A stretch of 64,000 bases of DNA from contig NZ_CP151803.1 of the NCBI RefSeq assembly GCF_038446955.1, positions 3,720,001 through 3,784,000 of the forward strand, in the 5' to 3' direction. Of the stretch, positions 44,794-53,645 are shown one piece after another. The position numbers and the translations under genes were made by a program. Numbering within the stretch: position 1 is the stretch's first letter; the number at the start of each line of letters is the position of its first letter. Origin of the DNA: Pedobacter sp. FW305-3-2-15-E-R2A2 (lineage in GTDB: Bacteria; Bacteroidota; Bacteroidia; Sphingobacteriales; Sphingobacteriaceae). Under the pieces are notes generated by a model. It was not told the origin of the DNA. It worked only from the letters and a program-made list of their open reading frames with translations, and ran no database searches.

Positions 44794-45354
44794 TTATTCT
44801 GCTGCCGCTGCGTCATTAATAGAAGCTACCGCAACTTCTGTCAGTGCGATATCGGTAGCCTTTTCATTGTCCAGTGTTTGCTGAAGTAAATCCACCACGT
44901 CGGTATGCCCCATACATTCGGCAAATGTCCGTAAGGTACCGTAGGTTCCGATTTCGTAATGTTCTACTTTTTGAGCGGCAAGAATCAATCCTGCATCTCT
45001 CACCATAGTTCCTTCTTTGGTGTCTTCAATCACACCGTTGGCCTCTTCTAATAAGCCAGCCATTGCATCGCATTTCTTTGCAACTGGCTTCTCGTCCAAT
45101 AAAGCAAACACCTTTTCCAGTGTTTCAATATGGGTTTGAGTTTCACCTGTATGTTTTTCAAATGCGGCCGCGAGCTCAGGACTAGTGGAGGCCTTCTTCA
45201 TTTTAGGCAATGCTTTGACAAGGTGCTTTTCTGCCCAATAAATGTCTTTTAATTCATCAACAAAAAATTCATGAAATTCAGAATCTTTCATTTTTCCAGT
45301 CATTCCTGAAGTGCTTGACTTCTTCTTCGTTTGTGTTTTTGCTGTAGTTTCCAT
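44794..45354 (-). CDS. DUF892 ferritin-like stress protein (YciF type)
   Basis: 186 residues. The first 25 are a Lys/Ser/Thr-rich tail, then a four-helix ferritin-like domain: FFVDELKDIYWAEKHLVKALPKM, AFEKHTGETQTHIETLEKVF, GLILAAQKVEHYEIGTYGTL and LQQTLDNEKATD. The Glu/His pattern (ExxH) on helices 1 to 4 supports a di-metal site. The family is induced by stress in other bacteria. It lies upstream of katE, and with the DUF2383 gene and ankyrin gene forms a stress group. Confidence 0.9.
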   Translation of the reverse strand: METTAKTQTKKKSSTSGMTGKMKDSEFHEFFVDELKDIYWAEKHLVKALPKMKKASTSPELAAAFEKHTGETQTHIETLEKVFALLDEKPVAKKCDAMAGLLEEANGVIEDTKEGTMVRDAGLILAAQKVEHYEIGTYGTLRTFAECMGHTDVVDLLQQTLDNEKATDIALTEVAVASINDAAAAE

Positions 45355-45706
45355 AGTTCTGTTTTTTATAGCGGATGTTGAGCAATAAGAACCCTTCAGA
45401 AACAGGTTTGTTTGATAAATAAAATCTTTTATTTTTTAAAACTAATTCTATATATAGTTGTTTTACAGACATTTATTAAACAAAAAAATGAGATTCTATA
45501 TTTTTTGTTTAAGTTCTTCGAATCCGCAAAAGAGATTCCGGCCAGGCTAAAATAATCTGTGGTTCGGGTCCTGCCCAACCCCAGCGGTTTAAACCAGGGA
45601 ATTAGTCTCAACGACCTCGTTAAACATTACAGGGAGTTGTATCAGGCGATGTCTTGAATTGGGTAAACAGAATGGACAAAGGCACAGTCCCAATCATAAG
45701 AATTTA
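45355..45706. other. Gene-free stretch before the membrane cluster
   Basis: About 350 bases without a supportable gene. Short minus-strand frames (45278-45472, 45429-45611) lack family resemblance. At about 45570 the text GGTTCGGGTCC resembles a tRNA T-loop, but no cloverleaf can be built. The rest is AT-rich at the left and mixed at the right. Confidence 0.5.
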
Positions 45707-46482
45707 TTAACTACTGAACAGGTAGTTTCCTTTATCATCTGTTTTGAAGTAGCTGACAGAAACTGGTTTTCCCTTCTTTAATTTTTTGTAGATGACCATG
45801 CTGACATCGGAATTCTCTTACCTGTTTGCCCGGAGCCCGGATCAAGGTTACTGCTGATGTTACTAAAACTAATGGCCGTAATGAGCTGCTTTTTGTATTT
45901 GAAATGAAGGTACAATGTATGGAATAAGTTGGCGGAAAGGAAGAGGACTAAAAGCGCAGCAAATTCAATAAATACAGCAAAAATAAAAGGTAAAAAGGTA
46001 GCGAAATTTAGTGCTGAGGGGATTTTCCAGTTAAACAGATATCCAGTGATGAGCAGGTAAAAGGCAATTGCCAATAGCTTAGACAACAAGGGCTTTTCTA
46101 TGGTTAGATCGATAAGTCCGCTAAATGCTGTGCTTTCCATTTCTATGGTCATAATTACACTGAAAATAAATGTAAAAACCAGGAAATACCAAATGCTAAG
46201 GTCTAAGCCCATACTTGTAAAGCCGATTGCGATCATTGGGACAAAGTAAGTCCCTCTGCCGGAAAATCCGAGATACAAACTGAGCACTGAGGTGGCAACC
46301 CAAAAGAAAGCATTAAAATCCTCCTCCTGAAAAATCAATAATGGATTGATGCGGATCATTAAAGAATGATCGTCGCTGGCCCTCAGCCTGATCACTTTCG
46401 GAGGCAGGAATGAGGCGATGAAGGAGAGTTTTGTTTCATGAGCGCTACCTGGTTGTTCTAAAATAACGGGTACAAAAAACAA
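45707..46482 (-). pseudogene. Membrane-protein gene, probably frameshifted
   Basis: The longest frame (45778-46482) encodes about five hydrophobic helices (for example FFWVATSVLSLYLGF and FLPFIFAVFIEFAALLVLFL). Its only start at the far end is TTG at 46482; the first ATG is at 46359 (193 residues). Near 45818 the frame shifts: a different frame continues with well-formed coding text (DVSMVIYKKLKKGKPVSVSY, then KTDDKGNYLFSS) to a stop at 45707. One base gained or lost there would join them. Alternatively the gene simply ends at 45778 and the rest is chance. Function unknown. Confidence 0.45.
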
Positions 46483-46924
46483 AAATCCAGATGCATAAAG
46501 CTGTAAGTATTGCTAAGCAACTGTTGCGGACATCAATATCTCCATAACAGCCATACTTATAAAAAAGATCAAAAGCATGTTGTTGCCGGATAAAGCTGAT
46601 CACTGCCTCATTTAAGAAGAATGACAAGAGCATGAAGGTAACCATCAAGGGAAGCAGCAATAAGATCAATGTGCTGATCATTAGTTTCATGAGCTTGCTT
46701 TTCAGGTTGCGGACAAGGTAAAAAATCCAGTAGCCAAACAGTGCGAAGTAAAGTGGCAGCACAATTATGGCCCCCTTGTAATCGTGACCAGGAGTACCTT
46801 CGCAAGCCCCGGTTACCTGATCTGCGAGCGGCATTATATAAAATAGGTAAATGCCCCAGGCCAGGGCAAACAAAAAACTATATAATGCAATGTTGCTTTT
46901 TGTATCTCTATAATTGATTTTCAT
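46445..46924 (-). CDS. Small integral membrane protein of unknown function
   Basis: 159 residues with about four helices: ALYSFLFALAWGIYLFYI, AIIVLPLYFALFGYWIFYLV, LMISTLILLLLPLMVTFMLL and LAILTALCIWIFVF. A loop with GACEGTPGHDYKG lies between helices 1 and 2, and a cysteine pair near KYGCYGDIDVRNSC follows helix 3. The ATG at 46924 lies inside the 3' end of the next gene upstream (17-base overlap), so they are co-transcribed. I recognise no family. Confidence 0.62.
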   Translation of the reverse strand: MKINYRDTKSNIALYSFLFALAWGIYLFYIMPLADQVTGACEGTPGHDYKGAIIVLPLYFALFGYWIFYLVRNLKSKLMKLMISTLILLLLPLMVTFMLLSFFLNEAVISFIRQQHAFDLFYKYGCYGDIDVRNSCLAILTALCIWIFVFCTRYFRTTR

Positions 46925-47519
46925 CGGTAGGATTTGGTTGCTTCAGGATCTTTCCAGTTGCTTTATCAAAGGTTAATTTGATGTTGGGGCCCCCATAAAA
47001 CAAAGTAACACCAAGGGTACGATCATTTTCCTGATCAAAGATGATGCCCTTAGCTGAACGGATTTTTAAGTCAGCGTTATGATCCGGCAATTGGGCGTCA
47101 TCACATTGAATGATTTGCCTTTCGACAATTCCCTTCTTTTCTATAATCTGTAATACGGGATGGGCCATTACGCTGTATCCTACAATTTGTGCCCTATAGT
47201 TTTCATTCAGGTCTTTAGTCATCCGCAATCCAAAGGGCGTGGTAGAAAAGACCAATGCAAAAAACGGTAGCATCATAGGCAGAATGCTCCCTATTAAAGC
47301 CAATATCATTGCGCCCAAAAGGAGTTTTGCCATTGCCTTTTTCCAAAATAAGATAATGACCGCGATGCTGCCGAAAAACCAAAGCCAAAACAGGATGACA
47401 TCACTGTAATATCCACGCAGGCTTATTTTATAGAAACAATAAGCGGCCACATCCAAGGTCAGCAACAGAAAAATTGCAGCATATGCTTTTAGGATTGTCT
47501 TCCGCATTTCATTCTCCAT
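46908..47519 (-). CDS. Membrane protein of unknown function
   Basis: 203 residues: three N-terminal hydrophobic helices (ILKAYAAIFLLLTLDVAAYC, VILFWLWFFGSIAVIILFW and LLLGAMILALIGSILPMMLPFF) followed by a soluble domain of about 110 residues that ends with IKLTFDKATGKILKQPNP. The soluble part has a beta-rich look and may face the periplasm. It overlaps the downstream gene by 17 bases and lies 6 bases from the DUF2004 gene, so the cluster is one operon. No family recognised. Confidence 0.62.
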   Translation of the reverse strand: MENEMRKTILKAYAAIFLLLTLDVAAYCFYKISLRGYYSDVILFWLWFFGSIAVIILFWKKAMAKLLLGAMILALIGSILPMMLPFFALVFSTTPFGLRMTKDLNENYRAQIVGYSVMAHPVLQIIEKKGIVERQIIQCDDAQLPDHNADLKIRSAKGIIFDQENDRTLGVTLFYGGPNIKLTFDKATGKILKQPNPTDENQL

Positions 47520-47525
47520 TCTAAA

Positions 47526-48011
47526 CTAGCTTTCCATTGTTATATAATGAAGTTCCTGATCTATTGTCGTGTTCAGCACCAAGACATATTGTGAAATTTC
47601 GGGATCTGTCTCGAAATCAGAAACGGTAAAGGAGTCTTCGTCATCAGGATAGAATCCAATTCTTTTTAGGCGTAAAACAGACAAAAGCTGTTCGTCCTTT
47701 TTCAAGCTTTGGTCGGCTTTTGAAAGCAATGATGCTAATTCTTCTTCGCCCACCTCTTCAATGTGAAAATCCAGATATTCCTGTACGTCAGCGCCATTTT
47801 TGAAATCATTATGTATAAATCCCTTCAGTTTACCGATAAATTCCGGTAATTTTTCAAGCAATGCGTTCACTTTCAATAGACGGTCTTCTTCTATTGAGGT
47901 ATCTGTAAAATTCAAATCTATTTCTATTTGATGTCCATCTATCTCAATTTGAGTAGAATAATAGTCTTCCAGTACATTCTGATCTAGTTCTCCAAAGTAT
48001 TGTAATTTCAT
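47526..48011 (-). CDS. DUF2004-family protein
   Basis: 161 acidic, soluble residues. MKLQYFGELDQNVLEDYYSTQIEIDGHQIEIDLNF and YLDFHIEEVGEEEL are typical of DUF2004, a family that often occurs in immunity or polymorphic-toxin-associated loci. No toxin gene is seen here. It is the first gene of the minus-strand cluster; the next gene follows after 6 bases. A stand-alone (orphan) immunity role is a guess from the family only. Confidence 0.7.
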   Translation of the reverse strand: MKLQYFGELDQNVLEDYYSTQIEIDGHQIEIDLNFTDTSIEEDRLLKVNALLEKLPEFIGKLKGFIHNDFKNGADVQEYLDFHIEEVGEEELASLLSKADQSLKKDEQLLSVLRLKRIGFYPDDEDSFTVSDFETDPEISQYVLVLNTTIDQELHYITMES

Positions 48012-48152
48012 TTTATCGTCAATTTCAATGTTTAACTTATTGTTCTAAGATATTAATCTCATTTAGATACCTGACAATTTTACTAAAATTTCATCTTAAA
48101 ATGTTATTGAGAAATAGATGGCTACTTCTAAACCACAAGTAGTTTAGCACTG

Positions 48153-48160
48153 TAACTTTG
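48153..48160 (+). promoter_or_regulatory. Candidate -7 promoter element
   Basis: TAACTTTG matches the Bacteroidota -7 consensus TAnnTTTG exactly and lies 50 bases before the ATG at 48211. No clear TTTG element is seen at the expected -33 position, so support is partial. Confidence 0.35.
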
Positions 48161-48210
48161 ATAAAAATTCAGCGTCTTATGATACAACCGCCACTTAATT
48201 GAAAATCGGG

Positions 48211-49263
48211 ATGAGAAATTTAAAAATCTGTTTACTGCTGATCAGCATTTGTACGAGTCAAATTTTGTATGCCCAAATCAAAACGTTGAAGGGGAAAAAA
48301 TTAACCAGCATAACAGTCGATCATTTTATCCGCCATCAAATGGATTCACTTAAAATACCGGCAATATCCATTGCGCTTGTAAAAAACAATAAAATAGTAT
48401 ATCACCGGGCAATTGGAATTAAAAATGCCAAACAGGAGCGGATTGATGACCATACCCTTTTCGAAGCTGCATCGATGACAAAAACGGTCTTTGCCTACAC
48501 TGTGCTTAAACTGGTTAAGGAAAACGTACTCAACTTAGATACCCCGCTTTATAAATATTACCCTTATGAGGACATTAAATACGATGAACGTTATAAATTA
48601 ATCACGGCGAGAATGGTTTTAGGTCATACTACCGGCTTTCCAAATTGGCGGGGTGACGACAAGAAGCTGACCATTAACGCTACTCCAGGCACCAAATTCG
48701 GCTATTCTGGCGAAGGATTCGAATATCTTGGGCTGGTGATAACGCACTTAACAGGTAAAAAATTAGACGACCTTGTTCAGGAATATGTATTTAGGCCTTT
48801 GTCTGTTAAACACTCCTATTTAATCAGCAATGAATATGTGAGAAAGCATCTGACAGAAGGATTAAAAGACAACAAAGATTGGGGGAATAATGACGTTTAC
48901 TTACAGCCCTATGTATCCTATAGCTTATATACTGAGGCTAAAGACTATGCGAAATTTGAAATGGAATTAATAAAAGAAAGTACCAGCCCAAACAGCATAT
49001 TCCAGGCGATGTCTGTGCGGCAATCGGAACTTGATGCAAATGATTCAAGACCGGGTGCAAAAACAGTGGCCTGCTTAGGGATATTTACGGAGCAAACACC
49101 ATTTGGCCCAATATATCTTCATCCCGGAAATAATGACGACCGCTTTACCTCTATATTTCAATTTTACAAAGATTCTAAAATTGGTTTTGTATATTTCATC
49201 AATTGCCCTAAACAGAATGAGTTGACTAAGAGATTAAACGAGTTTTTAATTAACGGCAAATAA
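48211..49263 (+). CDS. Secreted serine hydrolase, class C beta-lactamase fold
   Basis: A signal peptide ends near QILYAQ (about residue 22). The SxxK nucleophile motif is S88-M-T-K91, and the second motif is FGYSGEGFEYL, where Tyr-Ser-Gly stands for YxN. The family block LGHTTGFPNW follows. I use ATG at 48211, not the in-frame TTG at 48199, because it puts the signal peptide first (350 residues). It is 4 bases upstream of the GNAT gene and probably co-transcribed. Its substrate is unknown. Confidence 0.85.
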   Translation: MRNLKICLLLISICTSQILYAQIKTLKGKKLTSITVDHFIRHQMDSLKIPAISIALVKNNKIVYHRAIGIKNAKQERIDDHTLFEAASMTKTVFAYTVLKLVKENVLNLDTPLYKYYPYEDIKYDERYKLITARMVLGHTTGFPNWRGDDKKLTINATPGTKFGYSGEGFEYLGLVITHLTGKKLDDLVQEYVFRPLSVKHSYLISNEYVRKHLTEGLKDNKDWGNNDVYLQPYVSYSLYTEAKDYAKFEMELIKESTSPNSIFQAMSVRQSELDANDSRPGAKTVACLGIFTEQTPFGPIYLHPGNNDDRFTSIFQFYKDSKIGFVYFINCPKQNELTKRLNEFLINGK

Positions 49264-49267
49264 GAAA

Positions 49268-49906
49268 ATGGAACCATATAGAAAAACTATCGTTGAGAAC
49301 TGGATTACTGCCTGGTCGTTGTCAAGGGAAGTGCCGGCGCCTGTTCAGTTTAAATCAAGTTTTCTGGTTGACGTTGGTGCTGAGCAGCATAAAAGCCGTT
49401 ATGTATTTCCTACGCTTAATGATGACTTTATTCAGTTGTCTGAATCTATTGATGAGCCCTGGGTTTTTCTGAAAGTCTGCGCCCCGACCGATGAAGTAAA
49501 AGCTAGGATATCTAAAAAATGGACCATTCAACCACAAGGTTTTATGATGACTTGTTTTCGGCCTATGGTTTTTCCGGAGCTTGGTTTGCAGGACGATTAT
49601 AGGTTGGAATTTGAACAGTATCCATCCACTTTCGTGCTGAAGATTATTGCTCAAAATGGAGAATTGGCCTCAACAGGACGCATTGTTCTCCATAATGATT
49701 TTGCGGTCTATGACCGCATTTCAACGGATAGCAACCATAGAAGAAAAGGTCTTGCCAGAATTTTGATGACAGAACTTGAAAAGATTGCTTTGTCAAAAGG
49801 CATCTCCAAAAACCTTCTCGTAGCAACGGAAGAAGGTAAACTATTGTACGAATCTTTAGGCTGGGAAGTATATAGCCTTTATACCTCAATTGTGATTGCC
49901 GGCTAA
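49268..49906 (+). CDS. GNAT-family N-acetyltransferase
   Basis: 212 residues. The C-terminal half carries GNAT motif A (STDSNHRRKGLARILMTELE, with the acetyl-CoA pyrophosphate loop RRKGLA) and motif B (GKLLYESLGWEVY). The N-terminal half is a longer lead domain seen in some two-part acetyltransferases. It follows the serine hydrolase by 4 bases. Its 3' end overlaps the GH95 relic by 21 bases (convergent). Acceptor unknown. Confidence 0.82.
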   Translation: MEPYRKTIVENWITAWSLSREVPAPVQFKSSFLVDVGAEQHKSRYVFPTLNDDFIQLSESIDEPWVFLKVCAPTDEVKARISKKWTIQPQGFMMTCFRPMVFPELGLQDDYRLEFEQYPSTFVLKIIAQNGELASTGRIVLHNDFAVYDRISTDSNHRRKGLARILMTELEKIALSKGISKNLLVATEEGKLLYESLGWEVYSLYTSIVIAG

Positions 49907-50537
49907 TACTTGCAACTTCTGCCCTTTATTCAAATTTACTTCATACACATCACCTGTTTTTGTTACCCCCTTAAAATTCCATTTCAGCGTTAGGCCATCA
50001 AAGTTATCCTTGATGCGCAGCTTGCCAGACCTGGCGGCAGTAATGCTGAAGTTCAGGGTTTTATTATTTTTTCTCGTAGCTGAAACCATAAAGCCACCCT
50101 CAGCCCTTAAATTTGTAAAAGATGCGTTAGCCCATTTTTTAGGCATGGCAGGAAAAATGCGGATCACACCCGTATGAACATCGCCAGGTGTTGCACTCCA
50201 GCTTTGCAAGAGCATTTCATGTACGGCTTGTGATGGCAATCAGGTCTGCTCCTTTTTGATGAGTGTATTTTTTCCACCATTCCTTTTCTCCATGGGTTCG
50301 CTCATCCCATAAATCTCCCCTGTCTAAAGAGAGTCTGATGGTATTTTGTTCGCCCCATAACAGACCGCCCGTTAAGCCATTTCCTAAAGGAAGGGCTTCA
50401 TCCCAGGTGCTAACAGGAGCTTTAAGTCGCAGGTTATAGACAGATTCTAGTAGCTTAGGCTGCCGGGCATTAACGGATAAGCCGACACAGATATTTAAAA
50501 TAAGGAAGCTGGTTTTTAAAACAGTCGTTTTGTACAT
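49886..50537 (-). pseudogene. GH95 alpha-L-fucosidase relic with large internal deletion
   Basis: Two frames read as the two ends of a GH95 enzyme. The 5' part (50217-50537) has a signal peptide and the family's opening block WDEALPLGNGLTGGLLWGE, then LSLDRGDLWDERT. The 3' part (49886-50239) has EMLLQSWSATPGDVHTG and IRIFPAMPKKW, then FTNLRAEGGFMVSATRK, as in the GH95 C-terminal barrel. The whole catalytic middle (roughly 600 residues in intact enzymes, from general knowledge) is missing and the junction is out of frame. It is therefore a deletion relic, not two genes. Confidence 0.85.
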
Positions 50538-50747
50538 CGCGGTTTGGTCTCAGATTGGTTGATGGTGGGTGTTACAATTGTGGTTCAAAAGCAAAGTTAA
50601 CCGCATTAACTGATGCATAAATAGACTAATTTATTATTTTAATGGATTATTCGACGAACAATATCCGATTGTCAGGAGAAAACATCTTTCCTCTGCGAAA
50701 TTTTATATCATTGCATAACCAAGCACCATAAACCCAACCAAACAGAG

Positions 50748-52538
50748 ATGAAGAACTACTTTTTATACCTGATGTTATGCTGTACCATCAGCTTAAAAGC
50801 CCAAACAATTGACGTGACCAGGTATGGTGCCCTGCCCAATAGTTTTGCTGATGCTACTGAAAGTGTAAAAAAGGCAATTGAAGCGAGCAAAGGACAAGAC
50901 CAAACCGTTTTAAATTTCCCCAAAGGAAGGTATGATTTCTGGCCCGACAATGCGACTGAAACCCAGTATTACATTACTAATAGTTCGTCGGAAACGGAGT
51001 TCCCGGTAAAAAAGCAACGGGTTGGGTTATACCTCAAAGGATTGAAAAACCTAACCATCGAAGGAAATGGATCGAAATTTATTTTTCATGGAAAAATGGT
51101 CACCTGGGTATTGGACGATTGTGCTCAAATCAGCATACAGAACTTATCGATAAATTACGAGCGCCCCGGCATGTCTGAGATGAGCTTAAAGGAAGTATCA
51201 GACCACCATGTGGTAGCCGATATTCATCCAGATTCAAAATTTGCGATTTCCGACGGACATCTGGAATGGTACGGCGAAAAATGGATCGCTAAAAATCACC
51301 ATGCCGTATTGGTACGTCCTGAAAAAGGGATGCTCTTGTACAGCGACTGGGATCCGTTTTCAAAGAGCAAGGCTGAAAAGATTGCGCCACTCGAGGTAAA
51401 ATTCAGTGGTGATTTCTCTAAATTTAAGGGTAAGGTGGGCGAAGTGCTGACCATAAGAGACCGGTACCGTGATTATGTAGGTGCTTTCATCAACAGGTCA
51501 AAGAATATTCGCCTGAACAACCTGCGCATGAACTCCATGCATGGCCTGGGCATTGTTTCACAGTTTTCTGAAAACCTGGATTACGATAGTGTTTTTGTGG
51601 AACCTGAAAAAGGAAGTGGGCGGGTGATTGCCTCATCGGCAGATGGAATGCATTTTTCAGGCTGCAAAGGACAGATTACCATCAATAACTGCAGGTTTAA
51701 CGGTCTGCATGATGACCCGGTAAATGTTCATGGAACACATCTGAAAATAACGGAGATCGCTTCTCCAACAACTTTGAAATTGAAGTTTATGCACCACCAG
51801 ACCTATGGCTTTGAAGCATTTATCGCTGGAGATTCAGTCGCTTACCTGAATACGGCTTCCCTCCGGATTTTTGAACAAGGCATCGTCAAATCAGCAAAAT
51901 TAATCTCCGAAAGGGAGATGCTGTTAGAAATGCAAAAGCCATTTTCCAAGGCGCTTAAAGTTGGCGATGCTTTAGAGAATGTGACCTGGACGCCATCTGT
52001 TACCATTAAAAACTCCCGGTTTGAAGGCACAATATCCAGAGGAAATTTAATCACCACACGGAGAAAGGTGGTCATCGAAAACAATGTCTATTACCGGACA
52101 GGGATGCATGCCATTTTAATTGAAAATGATGCTTTAGGTTGGTATGAATCAGGCCCGGTAATGGACCTGAGCATTCGCAATAACCAGTTTATAGAATGTG
52201 GTTTTAACTCTTCTCCGGAGAACTACGTGATCAGCATCAATCCGCAAAACCAGGAAATGATCCCTGGTTATTATGTGCATAAGAACATCAATATAACACA
52301 CAATACATTTAAGGTTTATGATGCGCCGTTGTTAACGGCAAGGAGTACCAGGGGCTTGGTTTTTGCAAATAACAAAATAGAGAAATCTGATTTTCTGCCT
52401 GGAGATAAAACCAAACCTGCTTTCAATTTTACAGGCTGTACCCGGGTGAAAGTAACCGGTAATCATTTCTATAAAGATGCCCCGATGCAGATTAAAACAA
52501 GCGGAATGAATGGTAGCGATATAAATCAGCAGAAATGA
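50748..52538 (+). CDS. GH110 alpha-galactosidase-like enzyme
   Basis: Secreted; a signal peptide ends near ISLKAQ (about residue 19). A right-handed beta-helix starts with IDVTRYGALPNSFADAT. The block SADGMHFSGCKGQITINNC, then FNGLHDDPVNVHGT, is the GH110 core, containing Asp residues in the expected catalytic region. The repeats in the C-terminal half (NITHNTFKVYDAPL, VTGNHFYKDAP) are beta-helix rungs. Length of 596 fits GH110. Known members release alpha-1,3-linked galactose, including from blood-group B type glycans. It is divergent from the GH95 relic. Confidence 0.85.
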   Translation: MKNYFLYLMLCCTISLKAQTIDVTRYGALPNSFADATESVKKAIEASKGQDQTVLNFPKGRYDFWPDNATETQYYITNSSSETEFPVKKQRVGLYLKGLKNLTIEGNGSKFIFHGKMVTWVLDDCAQISIQNLSINYERPGMSEMSLKEVSDHHVVADIHPDSKFAISDGHLEWYGEKWIAKNHHAVLVRPEKGMLLYSDWDPFSKSKAEKIAPLEVKFSGDFSKFKGKVGEVLTIRDRYRDYVGAFINRSKNIRLNNLRMNSMHGLGIVSQFSENLDYDSVFVEPEKGSGRVIASSADGMHFSGCKGQITINNCRFNGLHDDPVNVHGTHLKITEIASPTTLKLKFMHHQTYGFEAFIAGDSVAYLNTASLRIFEQGIVKSAKLISEREMLLEMQKPFSKALKVGDALENVTWTPSVTIKNSRFEGTISRGNLITTRRKVVIENNVYYRTGMHAILIENDALGWYESGPVMDLSIRNNQFIECGFNSSPENYVISINPQNQEMIPGYYVHKNINITHNTFKVYDAPLLTARSTRGLVFANNKIEKSDFLPGDKTKPAFNFTGCTRVKVTGNHFYKDAPMQIKTSGMNGSDINQQK

Positions 52539-52541
52539 TGC

Positions 52542-52568
52542 AAAACGGAGGTTTATGACCTCCGTTTT
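52542..52568. terminator. Bidirectional terminator after the GH110 gene
   Basis: AAAACGGAGGT pairs with ACCTCCGTTTT around a 5-base loop. It lies between the convergent GH110 and DUF808 genes. Confidence 0.82.
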
Positions 52569-52580
52569 GCTAAAAGTAGT

Positions 52581-53447
52581 TTATCGCTTAATTAATGAAA
52601 TGATTTTTTTAGTCCCTATTGTCAATGCTACAATAATTAATCCGGCTACCAATCCAATCAGACTTTCCTTGATTATAGCAGGCATATCTGGAAACAAATG
52701 GTGCAAAAATTCAATGTTATGAACAAAGATCCCACCGGAAACCAGGATCAATGCAATGGTTCCAACGACACTAAGAATCCGGATAATAATCGGTAGCGAT
52801 TTAACCAGCAAACGCCCTATACTGGCGAGTAAGCCTTTATCATTGGAAGTTTTGATTAATTTATGACCGGCATCATCCATTCTTACGATAATGGCCACGA
52901 TGCCATAAACCCCAATTGTAGCCAAAAGTGCAACAAGAGAAACCGTTACGATTTGTAACGTTAAACTTTTTTCCAAAACAGTTCCCAGTGCGATAATTAC
53001 AATCTCTACAGATAGAATGAAATCGGTTGTTACCGCAGATTTAATTTTCGCTTTTTCTGCATCATTGCCATCCTGTTTAATCTCCGCAACCACTTCGTGA
53101 CCTTCCTTTGGATGGTGAAACAAGTATTCAACGATCTTCTCCACTCCCTCATAAGCGAGGTAAAATCCTCCCAAAACCAGGATCACCTTAATGGCGATCG
53201 GAAAGAACGCACTGAGCAGCAGCGCAATCGGAACAATAATCACCTTGTTAATTAAAGAGCCCTTGGTGATTGCCCAAAGCACGGGTAATTCGCGTGAAGA
53301 AAGGAAGCCTGTAGCCTTTTCTGCATTCACCGCCAAATCATCGCCTAAAATACCGGCAGTTTTCTTTGTCGCTATTTTCGCGGTAACCGCAACATCATCC
53401 ATTAAAGCAGCAATATCATCTAAAATCGCAAAAAAACCTGAAGCCAT
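52581..53447 (-). CDS. DUF808-family inner-membrane protein (YedI type)
   Basis: 288 residues. The opening FFAILDDIAALMDDVAVTAKIATKKTAG is the family signature, followed by GDDLAVNAEKA, then several helices (for example IIVPIALLLSAFFPIAIKVI). C-terminal helices are VGTIALILVSGGIFV and LIGLVAGLIIVALTI. Function of DUF808 is unknown. It is convergent with GH110 and divergent from the metallophosphatase, as a single gene. Confidence 0.88.
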   Translation of the reverse strand: MASGFFAILDDIAALMDDVAVTAKIATKKTAGILGDDLAVNAEKATGFLSSRELPVLWAITKGSLINKVIIVPIALLLSAFFPIAIKVILVLGGFYLAYEGVEKIVEYLFHHPKEGHEVVAEIKQDGNDAEKAKIKSAVTTDFILSVEIVIIALGTVLEKSLTLQIVTVSLVALLATIGVYGIVAIIVRMDDAGHKLIKTSNDKGLLASIGRLLVKSLPIIIRILSVVGTIALILVSGGIFVHNIEFLHHLFPDMPAIIKESLIGLVAGLIIVALTIGTKKIISLIKR

Positions 53448-53645
53448 GTGTGTCTTATTAATAAGGGCGCAAAATATAAATACGATTTCGAATTACAACA
53501 AAAACAGCGGTATATTTTATTAGAAATTAAACGGATCATTTTAATCTCTTTTACTTTTTATTGAATACATGTTCAATCTATTTGTTAATTTAAGCCTAAC
53601 CTAATCCTAACATGGCCATCAGAACTTAGCAAACACACAAATTAA

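Noticed and set aside
45540..45610. GGTTCGGGTCC, T-loop-like text, possible tRNA remnant or attachment site
   Set aside because: No acceptor, D or anticodon stem can be built upstream, the T-stem does not pair, and no integrase lies nearby.
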